From positions 1-12,837 of the forward strand of contig DJXY01000066.1 in the NCBI GenBank assembly GCA_002449915.1: a DNA stretch of 12,837 nucleotides, read 5' to 3'. Source of the DNA: Oribacterium sp. UBA6992. Lineage in GTDB: Bacteria > Bacillota > Clostridia > Lachnospirales > Lachnospiraceae. The notes under the pieces were generated by a model that worked only from the letters and a program-made list of their open reading frames with translations, was not told where the DNA came from and searched no databases. Numbering within the stretch: the first letter of the stretch is position 1; each line of letters starts with the position of its first letter. Shown in pieces: positions 6,489 to 12,837 of the stretch. The position numbers and the translations under genes were made by a program.

Positions 6489-6510
6489 TATGTATTAATT
6501 TTAATACATA
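6489..6510 (-). repeat. AT-rich palindrome immediately after infA
   Basis: A 22-base near-perfect palindrome (ten-base arms TATGTATTAA/TTAATACATA around AA) starting 3 nt after the infA stop. The hairpin is nearly all A-U pairs and is followed in the transcribed direction by AAAAAACAA, not a U-tract, so it does not look like a normal intrinsic terminator. It may protect or process the infA 3' end. Confidence 0.5.
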
Positions 6511-6513
6511 GAA

Positions 6514-6732
6514 TTATTTGTCTCTCCAGATAATTCTGCCCTTAGAGAGATCATAGGGAGATAATTCAAGCTTAACATGATCTCCCGGCAGAATCCTAAT
6601 GTAATTCATCCGCAGCTTACCGGAAATGTTGGCAAGCACCTGATGGCCATTTTCCAGCTCAACTGTAAACATGGCGTTCGGAAGTTTTTCGATTACTTTT
6701 CCTGTAATCTCGATTACATCTGATTTTGACAT
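6514..6732 (-). CDS. infA: Translation initiation factor IF-1
   Basis: 72 aa, the exact family length. It is one S1-like OB-fold domain: [20 protein letters not shown], then [20 protein letters not shown] (22-41), [20 protein letters not shown], and the end [13 protein letters not shown]-1 binds the 30S A site and assists IF-2 and IF-3 during initiation. AAGGAG lies 6 nt before the ATG. It follows map by 100 bp. In many Firmicutes a small KOW-domain RNA-binding protein gene lies between map and infA; none is visible here. It precedes rpmJ by 140 bp, a spacer containing a palindrome and a promoter. Confidence 0.98.
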   Translation of the reverse strand: MSKSDVIEITGKVIEKLPNAMFTVELENGHQVLANISGKLRMNYIRILPGDHVKLELSPYDLSKGRIIWRDK

Positions 6733-6776
6733 CCCGTTCTCCTTCTTATTTATATGTACATTTATATTATGTGCTT

Positions 6777-6830
6777 TTAGTAATATGGTCTGTTAAGCTC
6801 ATCGATGAAGCACTGCCGCTCGACACTCAT
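6777..6830 (-). CDS. Possible 17-codon leader-type ORF between map and infA
   Basis: Reading ATG at 6828-6830, two nt after the map TGA, gives [17 protein letters not shown] and a TAA stop. The Shine-Dalgarno is poor (only GTAAAG in the map 3' end), so expression would depend on re-initiation after map. No family is recognised. A 17-codon open frame in 100 bp can easily arise by chance; it is listed because it fills the place where a small KOW-domain gene is often found. Confidence 0.15.
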   Translation of the reverse strand: MSVERQCFIDELNRPYY

Positions 6831-6832
6831 AA

Positions 6833-7585
6833 TCACTTTACCAGTGTCAGGACCTCCGGACCATTATCTGTTATCAGTACGGTATTTTCATAATGACAGC
6901 CAAGTTTTCCGTTATCGGTAACAACGGTCCATCCATTATCAAGTGTATGAACATCACCGCTTTCCTCTGCAATCATGGGCTCAATCGCAAGTACCATGCC
7001 GGCCGCAAGCTTTGGTCCTTTGCGATGCATATCATAATTCGGAACCTCCGGATCCATATGGATCTCATGCCCGATACCATGTCCTACATACTCCTTTAGG
7101 ACACCACAGCCATGATCCTCTGCGTAATAACCGATCGCTGCACAGATATCATTAAGATGATTTCCGGGAACCGCGTTTTTAACCCCTGCCCAGAAGCTGT
7201 CCTGACATACTTCTATAATGTGCTTTGCGTTATCTGAAATGTTTCCTACTGCCCATGTTCGTGTTGCGTCCGCATTATATCCGCGATAACTTGTGCAGGT
7301 ATCAATAGATACAATATCTCCGTCCTTTAAGATCCTGTGGAAATCCGGGATTCCGTGGATAACCTCGTCATTCACAGAAACACAACAGGCTGCCGGAAAA
7401 TCATAGAGACCCTTCATGCTTGGAAATCCGCCAAGCTTTTTCATAAGCCCTTCCGCCTTTTCATTCACTTCACCAGTGCTCATGCCCGGCCTGATCATTT
7501 CTCCCAGTCTGTTATGCATCTCGCAGAGGATCTTGCCTGCCTCCCGCATCAGCTCAATTTCGTGTTTTGATTTAATTTCGATCAT
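6833..7585 (-). CDS. map: Type I methionine aminopeptidase
   Basis: 250 aa, full length without an N-terminal zinc-finger extension. The metalloprotease (pita-bread) fold residues are all visible: His77 (VIHGIP), metal ligands Asp95 (SIDTCTSY) and Asp106 (YNADATRTW), His169 (GHGIGHEIH), Glu202 (LAIEPMI) and Glu233 (CHYENTV), with His176 as the second substrate-contacting His. It removes the initiator Met from nascent proteins after deformylation and binds near the ribosome exit. The gene follows adk with a 44-bp spacer that contains a small CCGGA-AGA-TCCGG repeat. The Shine-Dalgarno is weak (GAAAGAAG/AAGAG before the ATG at 7583-7585), but no better in-frame start exists and the N-terminus MIEIKSKHEIELMREAG is canonical. 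Confidence 0.97.
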   Translation of the reverse strand: MIEIKSKHEIELMREAGKILCEMHNRLGEMIRPGMSTGEVNEKAEGLMKKLGGFPSMKGLYDFPAACCVSVNDEVIHGIPDFHRILKDGDIVSIDTCTSYRGYNADATRTWAVGNISDNAKHIIEVCQDSFWAGVKNAVPGNHLNDICAAIGYYAEDHGCGVLKEYVGHGIGHEIHMDPEVPNYDMHRKGPKLAAGMVLAIEPMIAEESGDVHTLDNGWTVVTDNGKLGCHYENTVLITDNGPEVLTLVK

Positions 7586-7629
7586 TACTCTTAACTTCTT
7601 TCCGGATCTTCCGGTTTTCAGGATGATCC

Positions 7630-8271
7630 TTATCCGAGGATGGAAATGATATCCTGGAATACCTTTTCAAGATCCTGTGTACCGTCAATTTCTCTAAGGA
7701 TACCTTCATTTTTATAATATGAGATCAACGGTTCTGTCTGCTTATGATAAACGTTTAAACGCTCCTTAACCGTCTCAGGCTTATCATCCTCACGGATCAC
7801 AAGCTCGGCGCCGCATTTGTCGCAGATATTTTCCAGCTTCGGCGCTGCGTATACAACATGATATGTGGATCCGCATTTCGGACAGGCACGTCTTCCGGAC
7901 ATACGCTTGACAATGTTATCATCCGGAACGTTGATGTCCAGTGCGTAGTCAATCTTTTCATCTCTTTCAGCGAGAGCCCTGGTAAGACTCTCTGCCTGAG
8001 GAATGGTCCGTGGGAACCCATCCAGCACATAGCCGTTTTTACAATCGTCGGCACCGATTCTATCGAGAAGCATTCCGATGGTGACATCGTCCGGTACCAG
8101 CTCTCCCTTATCCATATAGCTTTTGGCTTTTAAGCCAAGCTCTGTGCCGCCTTTGATGTTGGCGCGGAAGATATCTCCGGTGGAAATATGCGGAATATTG
8201 TATTTGTCAGCGATTTTGATTGCCTGAGTGCCCTTGCCGGCGCCCGGCGCTCCTAACATTACGAGCTTCAT
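7630..8271 (-). CDS. adk: Adenylate kinase with zinc-binding LID
   Basis: 213 aa, full length. P-loop GAPGAGKGT (7-15), NMP-binding motif STGDIFR (30-36), catalytic DGFPRT (84-89), and a long-form LID domain beginning MSGRRACPKC. The four cysteines Cys130, Cys133, Cys150 and Cys153 form the structural zinc site usual in Gram-positive enzymes. It interconverts 2 ADP with ATP plus AMP, balancing adenylate pools. AGGAGG lies 5 nt before the ATG at 8269-8271. It sits between secY and map, the Firmicutes order. A strong hairpin and a 17-codon frame that overlaps the adk ATG lie in the 96-bp spacer upstream, so adk translation may be coupled to events in that leader. Confidence 0.98.
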   Translation of the reverse strand: MKLVMLGAPGAGKGTQAIKIADKYNIPHISTGDIFRANIKGGTELGLKAKSYMDKGELVPDDVTIGMLLDRIGADDCKNGYVLDGFPRTIPQAESLTRALAERDEKIDYALDINVPDDNIVKRMSGRRACPKCGSTYHVVYAAPKLENICDKCGAELVIREDDKPETVKERLNVYHKQTEPLISYYKNEGILREIDGTQDLEKVFQDIISILG

Positions 8272-8324
8272 TAAAGCCTCCTGTTGGTTAATACTCTTAT
8301 ATTGTCATTTGTCTGATAAAGCAC
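8271..8324 (-). CDS. Possible 17-codon ORF overlapping the adk start
   Basis: A GTG at 8322-8324 opens VLYQTNDNIRVLTNRRL, ending TAA at 8271-8273. The stop shares one base with the adk ATG (TAATG). Six nt before the GTG is GGGGAGG, a good Shine-Dalgarno that lies in the 3' arm of the secY-adk hairpin, so it would be masked when the hairpin forms. No homology is recognised. Length and overlap could be accidental. Confidence 0.25.
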   Translation of the reverse strand: MLYQTNDNIRVLTNRRL

Positions 8325-8328
8325 TTAT

Positions 8329-8359
8329 AGCCTCCCCACCACATACGGATGGGGAGGCT
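8329..8359 (-). other. Strong GC-rich hairpin in the secY-adk spacer
   Basis: Ten-base perfect arms AGCCTCCCCA (8329-8338) and TGGGGAGGCT (8350-8359) around an 11-base loop that itself can form a further CC/GG pair, starting 8 nt after the secY stop. On the transcribed strand it is followed by ATAAGTGC, not a run of U, so it is not a standard intrinsic terminator despite its stability. Likely roles are 3'-end protection, an RNase processing point, or masking of the GGGGAGG in its 3' arm. Confidence 0.7.
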
Positions 8360-8367
8360 GTAATGTA

Positions 8368-9708
8368 TCAATCTTCTAAGAATCCCTTGTAATTTCTTAC
8401 GACCATCTGTGACTCGATAGATTTCAATGTTTCAAGCACAACTCCTACAATAATGATAAGAGATGTTCCGGCAAATGAAATACGACTTACAGAGAAAAGT
8501 CCGGATACCACAATAGGTATAATCGCAACAATAGCAAGTCCTGTCGCACCGATAAAGATGATGTATGTAAGAATACCATCAAGGTAATCACTGGTTGGCT
8601 TTCCTGGACGGATTCCCGGTATAAAGCCACCCTGTTTTTTCATATTATTGGCGACCTCCAACGGATTGAAGGAAATCGACGTATAAAAATATGCAAAAAA
8701 GTACAGCAGCACAATGTAGATAATCATACCTACCGAATAAATCGGTGCATTGGGATTACACCAGCTTCCCGAATTAAGCATCATAAGGATCTTTCCCGGA
8801 ATAGTTCCATAATCCACCTTAAGGATCTGACCGATCACAACAGGCATCGTCATAATGGAAGATGCAAAAATTACAGGCATTACATTGGCTGTATTAACCT
8901 TAAGCGGAATTACAGATGACTGACCGCCGACAAGGCCTCTTCCCTGAACTCTCCGCGAGTACTGCACAGGGATACGTCTTTCCGCGTCCTGCAGAACGAC
9001 TGTAAATACTACCATGGCGCAGATTGCAGCTGCAATGATGATAACGGAAACCACCATCGTTGCCACCTTCTTACCCTGTATAAAACGTACATACAGTGTC
9101 ATGAAGTCATTCGGGATAGACGAAAGAATGTTAAAGAGCAGAACGAGTGAAATACCGTTTCCGACTCCTTTATCTGTAATCTGCTCGCCGATCCACATTA
9201 GAAGTGCAGAACCAGCTGTCATGGTAACAATAGCTATAACAATATCAGCAATCTTTCTGATTGTGCTCGCTTGGGCATATCCGATCAGCAGTCCGTTTCC
9301 ACCGAAGCCAATCGCCATCGCGCTGGATTCAATCAGTGCCAAACCAATGGTCACGTATCTGGTGTACTCCGTAAGCTTCTTTCTACCCTCTTCTCCATCC
9401 TGCTGGAGATCCTCCAACGCAGGAATCGCTACGGTCAGCAGCTGGATAATGATGGATGAAGTGATGTACGGCGTAATGGATAGCGCAAAAACCGACAGCT
9501 GCTCAAAGGAGCCGCCGGTCATTGTGTTAAACCAGCCGAAGGCATCATTGTTTGCCATACTATTAAACAGGTCACCGAAATATCCCGAGTTTACACCCGG
9601 GATAGGAAGATTCGATCCAAACCGAATTACTACGAGCATCCAGAAAATGAATAAGAGCTTTTTTCTTAAATCCTTTACCTTGAATGCGTTTAGTATCGAT
9701 TTAAACAT
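8368..9708 (-). CDS. secY: Protein translocase channel subunit SecY
   Basis: 446 aa with about ten hydrophobic spans, normal for SecY. First span at about 17-33, then the plug region; TM2 contains PYITSSIIIQLL (80-91). The cytosolic loop DAERRIPVQYSRR (241-253) and the loop FNPLEVANNMKKQGGFIPG (348-366), which contact SecA and the ribosome, are both intact. With SecE and SecG it forms the inner-membrane channel for Sec-dependent export and membrane insertion. The ATG (9706-9708) overlaps the rplO TGA by one base (TGATG), with GAGG about 8 nt upstream inside rplO, so translational coupling to L15 is likely. The stop is followed by a strong hairpin. Confidence 0.98.
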   Translation of the reverse strand: MFKSILNAFKVKDLRKKLLFIFWMLVVIRFGSNLPIPGVNSGYFGDLFNSMANNDAFGWFNTMTGGSFEQLSVFALSITPYITSSIIIQLLTVAIPALEDLQQDGEEGRKKLTEYTRYVTIGLALIESSAMAIGFGGNGLLIGYAQASTIRKIADIVIAIVTMTAGSALLMWIGEQITDKGVGNGISLVLLFNILSSIPNDFMTLYVRFIQGKKVATMVVSVIIIAAAICAMVVFTVVLQDAERRIPVQYSRRVQGRGLVGGQSSVIPLKVNTANVMPVIFASSIMTMPVVIGQILKVDYGTIPGKILMMLNSGSWCNPNAPIYSVGMIIYIVLLYFFAYFYTSISFNPLEVANNMKKQGGFIPGIRPGKPTSDYLDGILTYIIFIGATGLAIVAIIPIVVSGLFSVSRISFAGTSLIIIVGVVLETLKSIESQMVVRNYKGFLED

Positions 9709-10151
9709 CAGATTACCTCACAGGTTCCGCCTAAAGCTTCGATCTTCTCCTTAGCTGATGCTGAAAATGCGTTTACCTTGACATCAAGCTTCTTTGTAAG
9801 CTCACCATTGCCAAGAATCTTAACGCCATCGTACACCTTCTTTACAAGGCCTCTCTCAACAAGTGCCTCAACGGTAACGGTCTCACCGTCGTTGAACTTA
9901 GCTTCAAGAGCAGAAAGGTTTACTCCTGTGATAACCTTGGAATTACGATCCGTAAATCCTCTCTTAGGAAGACGTCTGAACAGAGGCATCTGACCACCCT
10001 CAAATCCTGGTCTTGGTGCTCCGGAACGAGCTTTCTGTCCCTTAGCTCCCTTACCTGCTGTCTTACCGTTTCCTGATCCGTGACCACGGCCACGTCTGAA
10101 GTTCTTTGACTGCTTTGAACCCTCTGCAGGTCTTAAACTAGATAACTCCAT
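9708..10151 (-). CDS. rplO: 50S ribosomal protein L15
   Basis: 147 aa, normal length. The glycine/arginine-rich N-terminal extension (about 15-45, [20 protein letters not shown]) threads into 23S rRNA in the family. [19 protein letters not shown] (48-66) and the C-terminal [19 protein letters not shown] are classic L15. It assembles late into the 50S subunit. Its TGA shares the A with the secY ATG. AAGGAGG lies 7 nt before its own ATG and the rpmD stop is 11 bp upstream, so these genes are tightly packed. The adjacent secY links ribosome synthesis to export capacity. Confidence 0.98.
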   Translation of the reverse strand: MELSSLRPAEGSKQSKNFRRGRGHGSGNGKTAGKGAKGQKARSGAPRPGFEGGQMPLFRRLPKRGFTDRNSKVITGVNLSALEAKFNDGETVTVEALVERGLVKKVYDGVKILGNGELTKKLDVKVNAFSASAKEKIEALGGTCEVI

Positions 10152-10162
10152 TGTATGCCTCC

Positions 10163-10345
10163 TTAGATTTCTTCAACTTTTACAAGGTGATTAACTCTCT
10201 GAATCATGCCCTTTGTAGTGTTGTTGTTTGGAAGCTCTACAGACTGACGAATCTTTCTCAGGCCAAGAGCCTCAATGGTTGCTCTCTGCTTCGGGATAGC
10301 TGCGATAGGAGACTTAACCAATGTGATTTTTAATTTATCTGCCAT
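10163..10345 (-). CDS. rpmD: 50S ribosomal protein L30
   Basis: 60 aa, full length for the short bacterial form. [20 protein letters not shown] (4-23) and [15 protein letters not shown] are the typical L30 blocks. It binds 23S and 5S rRNA region proteins on the large subunit. The gene lies between rpsE (16-bp gap) and rplO (11-bp gap), the normal spc order. GAGG is about 7 nt before the ATG. Nothing unusual. Confidence 0.97.
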   Translation of the reverse strand: MADKLKITLVKSPIAAIPKQRATIEALGLRKIRQSVELPNNNTTKGMIQRVNHLVKVEEI

Positions 10346-10361
10346 TTCTTAACCTCCTCAA

Positions 10362-10871
10362 TTAACCCATAATCTCAGCTACAGTCTTGCCTCTGAGGGC
10401 AGCAAACTGCTCCGGAGTCTTCATAGATGTAAGACCCTGGATCGTAGCGAGTACAACGTTGATCTTGTTGTTGGAACCAAGAGACTTTGTACGGATATTT
10501 CTGATACCTGCAAGTTCAAGAACAGAACGAGCCGGACCACCTGCAATGATACCGGTTCCTTCCGGTGCCTTCTTAAGCAGAACGGTTGAGCTGCCGTACT
10601 TGCCAACATAATCATGCGGAACAGACTTATCATCTGTTACAGGAATCGCTACAATATTTTTAACTGCAGCTTCTCTTGCCTTACGGATTGCCTCAGGAAC
10701 CTCGACTGCCTTACCGATACCGCAGCCTACATGACCATTACCATCTCCTACTACAACGAGAGCAGAAAATCTGATCGTACGTCCGCCCTTAACAGTTTTG
10801 GACACACGCTTGATGGCAACGACGTTGTCGTTTAATTCTAACTGATTTGCATCAATTTTTTTACGCTTCAT
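10362..10871 (-). CDS. rpsE: 30S ribosomal protein S5
   Basis: 169 aa, full length. The N-terminal double-stranded-RNA-binding-like domain carries [20 protein letters not shown] (21-40), with the VKGGR loop linked in other species to spectinomycin response and decoding fidelity. [22 protein letters not shown] follows, and the C-terminal domain has [17 protein letters not shown]. The loop looks wild type. S5 lines the mRNA entry channel with S3 and S4. The spacer after rplR is 21 bp, with GAGGAGAG about 11 nt before the ATG. Confidence 0.98.
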   Translation of the reverse strand: MKRKKIDANQLELNDNVVAIKRVSKTVKGGRTIRFSALVVVGDGNGHVGCGIGKAVEVPEAIRKAREAAVKNIVAIPVTDDKSVPHDYVGKYGSSTVLLKKAPEGTGIIAGGPARSVLELAGIRNIRTKSLGSNNKINVVLATIQGLTSMKTPEQFAALRGKTVAEIMG

Positions 10872-10892
10872 CTTGCTTGTCTCTCCTCTCGA

Positions 10893-11255
10893 TTAGAATA
10901 CAAGGCCGGCTTCTCTAGCTGCATCAGCAAGAGCCTGAACCTTACCGTGATACAGGAAACCGCCTCTGTCAAATACGACTTCCTTGATTCCCTTAGCGAG
11001 AGCCTTCTCAGCAATTGCCTTACCAACATACTGAGCAGCTGCCACATTGTCTGTTACCTCAAGATGTGCATCCTTATCAAGAGTAGATGCTGCGCACAGG
11101 GTATTGCCGGCAACATCATCGATAATCTGCGCATACATATGCTTGTCAGATCTGAAAACAGAAAGACGTGGTCTCTCTGGAGTACCAGAAAAACGGTTTC
11201 TCAGTCTTGCATGCTTTTTCTGACGAAGCTCAGCTTTATTTTTCTTGCTAACCAT
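10893..11255 (-). CDS. rplR: 50S ribosomal protein L18
   Basis: 120 aa, full length. The basic N-terminus ([21 protein letters not shown]) is followed by [24 protein letters not shown] (24-47) and the C-terminal [25 protein letters not shown] (94-118), the family signature. L18 binds 5S rRNA and helps anchor it in the central protuberance with L5, whose gene end is at the right edge of this window. GGAGG lies 8 nt before the ATG. The gene begins 16 bp after the rplF stop. Confidence 0.98.
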   Translation of the reverse strand: MVSKKNKAELRQKKHARLRNRFSGTPERPRLSVFRSDKHMYAQIIDDVAGNTLCAASTLDKDAHLEVTDNVAAAQYVGKAIAEKALAKGIKEVVFDRGGFLYHGKVQALADAAREAGLVF

Positions 11256-11271
11256 CTTACTTTCCTCCTAC

Positions 11272-11814
11272 TTATTTCTTACCAGTCTTACCAACCTTAC
11301 GTCTGATTGTCTCCTCAGCGTACTTGATGCCCTTGCCCTTGTATGGCTCCGGTCCTCTCTTAGCACGGATTTCAGCCGCATACTGTCCAACTGCTTCCTT
11401 ATCGATACCTCTTACAAAAATTGTATTAGTTCCATCCAGAACTGTCTCGAGGCCTTCCGGATCCTGCATTGTTACAGGATGTGAATATCCCAGAGTAAGT
11501 GTAAGCGTCTTACCCTGCTTTGCAGCTCTGTAACCAACGCCGTTGATCTCGAGCTTCTTTTCATAGCCCTTGGTTACACCATCAACCATGTTGTTGATGA
11601 GAGCTCTTGTAAGTCCGTGAAGGGACTTTTCTTTTTTATTATCATTAGGTCTTGTAACGACGATGTGACCGTTTTCTTCCTTAATGGTGATTTCACTTGC
11701 AAACTGCTTTGTAAGTGTTCCCTTAGGTCCCTTAACGGATACAACATTGCCGTCCTTGATCTCAACAGTAACGCCTGCTGGGATTGCTACCGGTAATTTT
11801 CCGATACGTGACAT
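11272..11814 (-). CDS. rplF: 50S ribosomal protein L6
   Basis: 180 aa, full length. It has two tandem alpha/beta RNA-binding domains (about 1-82 and 83-180). [19 protein letters not shown] is the canonical start; [19 protein letters not shown] (83-101) opens the second domain, and [21 protein letters not shown] (153-173) is the L6 C-terminal signature. L6 sits near the factor-binding site and the sarcin-ricin loop. GAGGAG lies about 9 nt before the ATG. The 88-bp spacer after rpsH holds only a small hairpin. Confidence 0.98.
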   Translation of the reverse strand: MSRIGKLPVAIPAGVTVEIKDGNVVSVKGPKGTLTKQFASEITIKEENGHIVVTRPNDNKKEKSLHGLTRALINNMVDGVTKGYEKKLEINGVGYRAAKQGKTLTLTLGYSHPVTMQDPEGLETVLDGTNTIFVRGIDKEAVGQYAAEIRAKRGPEPYKGKGIKYAEETIRRKVGKTGKK

Positions 11815-11841
11815 AGTAATGTCTCCTCTCTCTTAAATTCT

Positions 11842-11857
11842 CAGCCAGTTACGGCTG
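11842..11857 (-). other. Small hairpin in the rpsH-rplF spacer
   Basis: CAGCC-GTAACT-GGCTG on the transcribed strand (5-bp stem, 6-base loop), in the 88-bp spacer. It is not followed by a U-tract, so a terminator is unlikely. The role is unknown. Confidence 0.4.
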
Positions 11858-11902
11858 TTTTCAGATGTTTACAGTTTCTGGCGTAATGCACCGCTCCGTT
11901 TA

Positions 11903-12304
11903 TTACCAAACGAATGCCAGTACTTCTCCGCCTACGCCCTTTGCTCTTGCTTCCTTATCAGTCATAACGCCCTGATTTGTGGAAACGATTGCGATACCAA
12001 GTCCGCCAAGAACCTTAGGCATGTTTTCCTTGCCTGCATATACTCTGAGACCAGGCTTGGAAATTCTTCTAATGCCGCTGATGATCTTGTCATTCTTTGT
12101 AGCGCCATACTTCAGAGTCATCTTGATGTCCTGGAACTTGCCGTTATCAACCAGCTCATACTTGGATACATAACCCTCGTTAACAAGAATGTCGGCAATA
12201 GCTACCTTCATCTTGGAGGATGGAATGCATACAGTGTCATGCTTTGCAGTATTTGCGTTACGAATTCTAGTAAGCATATCTGCGATTGGATCACTCATAC
12301 TCAT
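11903..12304 (-). CDS. rpsH: 30S ribosomal protein S8
   Basis: 133 aa, full length. [20 protein letters not shown] is the canonical N-terminus and [17 protein letters not shown] the C-terminal signature. S8 binds the central domain of 16S rRNA, and in enterobacteria it represses spc-operon translation. Two ATGs are near the start (MSMSD); the first, at 12302-12304, is chosen because AAAGGA lies about 11 nt upstream of it and 17 nt from the second. It is unusually far from rpsN (223 bp) and appears to have its own promoter and a roughly 76-nt leader, so S8 and everything downstream can be transcribed independently of rplE-rpsN. Confidence 0.98.
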   Translation of the reverse strand: MSMSDPIADMLTRIRNANTAKHDTVCIPSSKMKVAIADILVNEGYVSKYELVDNGKFQDIKMTLKYGATKNDKIISGIRRISKPGLRVYAGKENMPKVLGGLGIAIVSTNQGVMTDKEARAKGVGGEVLAFVW

Positions 12305-12356
12305 GTTTACGGATATCCTTTCTCAAATAAAATATGTTGTTAGATGCGAAATGTCA

Positions 12357-12375
12357 CGTGCCTCAAAGAGACACG
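12357..12375 (-). other. Hairpin at the 5' end of the predicted rpsH leader
   Basis: CGTGTCTC-TTT-GAGGCACG on the transcribed strand: 8 pairs including one G-U, with a 3-base loop, starting about 5 nt after the predicted transcription start at about 12380. Such a 5'-terminal stem could stabilise the message or be a protein-binding site; no U-tract follows. Confidence 0.55.
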
Positions 12376-12386
12376 CAACATTCTAC

Positions 12387-12414
12387 ATTATAACCATTTT
12401 TTTCCGAGTTTCAA
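12387..12414 (-). promoter_or_regulatory. Near-consensus sigma-A promoter upstream of rpsH
   Basis: The -35 TTGAAA (12409-12414; 5 of 6), a 16-bp spacer and a perfect -10 TATAAT (12387-12392). Predicted start is near 12380. This is the best promoter match in the window and lies inside the spc gene cluster, in the 223-bp rpsN-rpsH spacer. It would drive rpsH-rplF-rplR-rpsE-rpmD-rplO-secY and possibly further. Confidence 0.8.
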
Positions 12415-12527
12415 CCCGGTCTGGCGTATCTTTTAAAAATACATCTTGTATTTTTTTGAATACAGTCCAGAAATTATCGCCCTTGACGACATTTGCACAT
12501 CGCCGCAGGCTCAGAATTGCCTGATAC
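12415..12527 (-). other. Upstream half of the rpsN-rpsH spacer, unexplained sequence
   Basis: After the rpsN stop the transcribed strand shows CAGGC...GCCTG (5-bp stem, 8-base loop), a non-repetitive block, then an A/T hairpin AAAAATAC-AAGAT-GTATTTTT (12435-12455), then the promoter. The A/T hairpin contains a single G-C pair and is a poor terminator. One frame stays open through 12383-12540, but it is out of frame with rpsN and has no start with a Shine-Dalgarno in the spacer. I do not assign a gene. Confidence 0.4.
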
Positions 12528-12713
12528 TTACCAGGATGCCTTTTTAACTCCGGGAATTTCGCCCTTGTAAGCAAGCTCACGGAAGCAAACACGGCAGATA
12601 CCATACTTCTTAAGTACGCTGTGAGGTCTTCCACAGATCTTGCATCTTGTGTATTCTCTTGAAGAGAACTTAGCAGGTCTCTTCTGCTTTAACTTCATTG
12701 ATAACTTTGCCAT
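12528..12713 (-). CDS. rpsN: 30S ribosomal protein S14, type Z (zinc-binding)
   Basis: 61 aa, the short form. A C-x2-C...C-x2-C zinc site is formed by Cys24, Cys27, Cys40 and Cys43 ([27 protein letters not shown]), and the end KKASW is typical. S14 sits in the 30S head near S3 and S10 and is needed late in small-subunit assembly. A zinc-free longer paralogue is expressed under zinc starvation in some Firmicutes; none is in this window. GGAGGA lies directly upstream (about 4-5 nt from the ATG at 12711-12713), and the rplE stop is 12 bp before. Confidence 0.98.
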   Translation of the reverse strand: MAKLSMKLKQKRPAKFSSREYTRCKICGRPHSVLKKYGICRVCFRELAYKGEIPGVKKASW

Positions 12714-12725
12714 ACTATCCTCCGA

Positions 12726-12837
12726 TTATTTTGCAAAAGGCATGTTGAAAAGCTTAAGAAGTTCACGCGCTTCTTCGTCGGACTTAGCAGTCGTAACAAA
12801 GATTACGTCCATACCTCTAACCTTATCAACCTTATCA
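12726..12837 (-). CDS. rplE: 50S ribosomal protein L5, 3' end only
   Basis: The last 37 codons, cut by the right edge. [18 protein letters not shown], then [18 protein letters not shown] and TAA, is the classic L5 C-terminus. L5 binds 5S rRNA and the P-site tRNA in the central protuberance with L18. It is the first of the spc genes visible here; rplN and rplX would be expected further right. It ends 12 bp before rpsN. Confidence 0.95.
   Translation of the reverse strand, partial: DKVDKVRGMDVIFVTTAKSDEEARELLKLFNMPFAK

Noticed and set aside
8329..8359. secY-adk hairpin as a rho-independent terminator
   Set aside because: No U-tract on either side in either direction, and adk-map follow closely in the usual co-transcribed order.
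9014..9754. Plus-strand open frame (246 aa) opposite secY
   Set aside because: Complement of a full-length, well-conserved SecY; its composition reflects the complement of membrane codons.
12383..12634. 83-codon minus-strand frame overlapping rpsN and the rpsN-rpsH spacer
   Set aside because: Its first part is out of frame inside the intact rpsN, there is no start with a ribosome binding site, and it runs through the promoter hexamers. Kept only as a question about the spacer.
1..12837. CRISPR arrays, tRNA or rRNA genes, insertion sequences, attachment sites
   Set aside because: No regularly spaced repeats, no tRNA-like sequence, no transposase or terminal inverted repeats were seen on either strand.

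Overview
The window is a stretch of the conserved ribosomal-protein chromosome segment of a Gram-positive anaerobe. The best fit is a clostridial Lachnospiraceae member. I infer this from: adk-map-infA lying between secY and rpmJ (Firmicutes order); rpsD inside the alpha cluster between rpsK and rpoA (not the Bacillus arrangement); a short four-cysteine S14; an unusually long L17 (178 aa); and a secreted protein with cell-wall/choline-binding-type repeats. All recognised genes are on the minus strand, so transcription runs from high to low coordinates.

Layout in transcription order. The spc part runs rplE (3' end only), rpsN, rpsH, rplF, rplR, rpsE, rpmD, rplO, secY, adk, map, infA. The alpha part runs rpmJ, rpsM, rpsK, rpsD, rpoA, rplQ. 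A bidirectional-looking terminator hairpin (2865-2895) lies 109 bp after rplQ. Next come a secreted repeat protein with its own putative promoter (1383-2714) and the energy-coupling-factor ATPase pair ecfA1 and ecfA2. ecfA2 is cut by the left edge.

The genes form one growth-related block: ribosomal subunit proteins, the Sec translocon channel that co-translationally exports proteins, adenylate kinase, methionine aminopeptidase for nascent chains, initiation factor IF-1 and the RNA polymerase alpha subunit. The ECF ATPases power vitamin and micronutrient uptake. Firmicutes usually have them directly after rplQ, but here the repeat-protein gene separates them.

Most genes are ordinary, and I see no defence system, CRISPR array, transposon or biosynthetic cluster. 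What stands out lies between genes: a 223-bp rpsN-rpsH gap with a near-consensus sigma-A promoter and a leader hairpin; an extended -10 promoter between infA and rpmJ flanked by an inverted repeat; a strong hairpin between secY and adk whose 3' arm carries a Shine-Dalgarno-like sequence before a 17-codon reading frame that overlaps the adk start; a promoter-like sequence running straight into the rplQ terminator; and a 14-bp tandem duplication just before the repeat-protein start. No gene-free stretch exceeds 300 bp. The longest are 2715-3004 (290 bp), 12305-12527 (223 bp) and 1179-1382 (204 bp), each described below.
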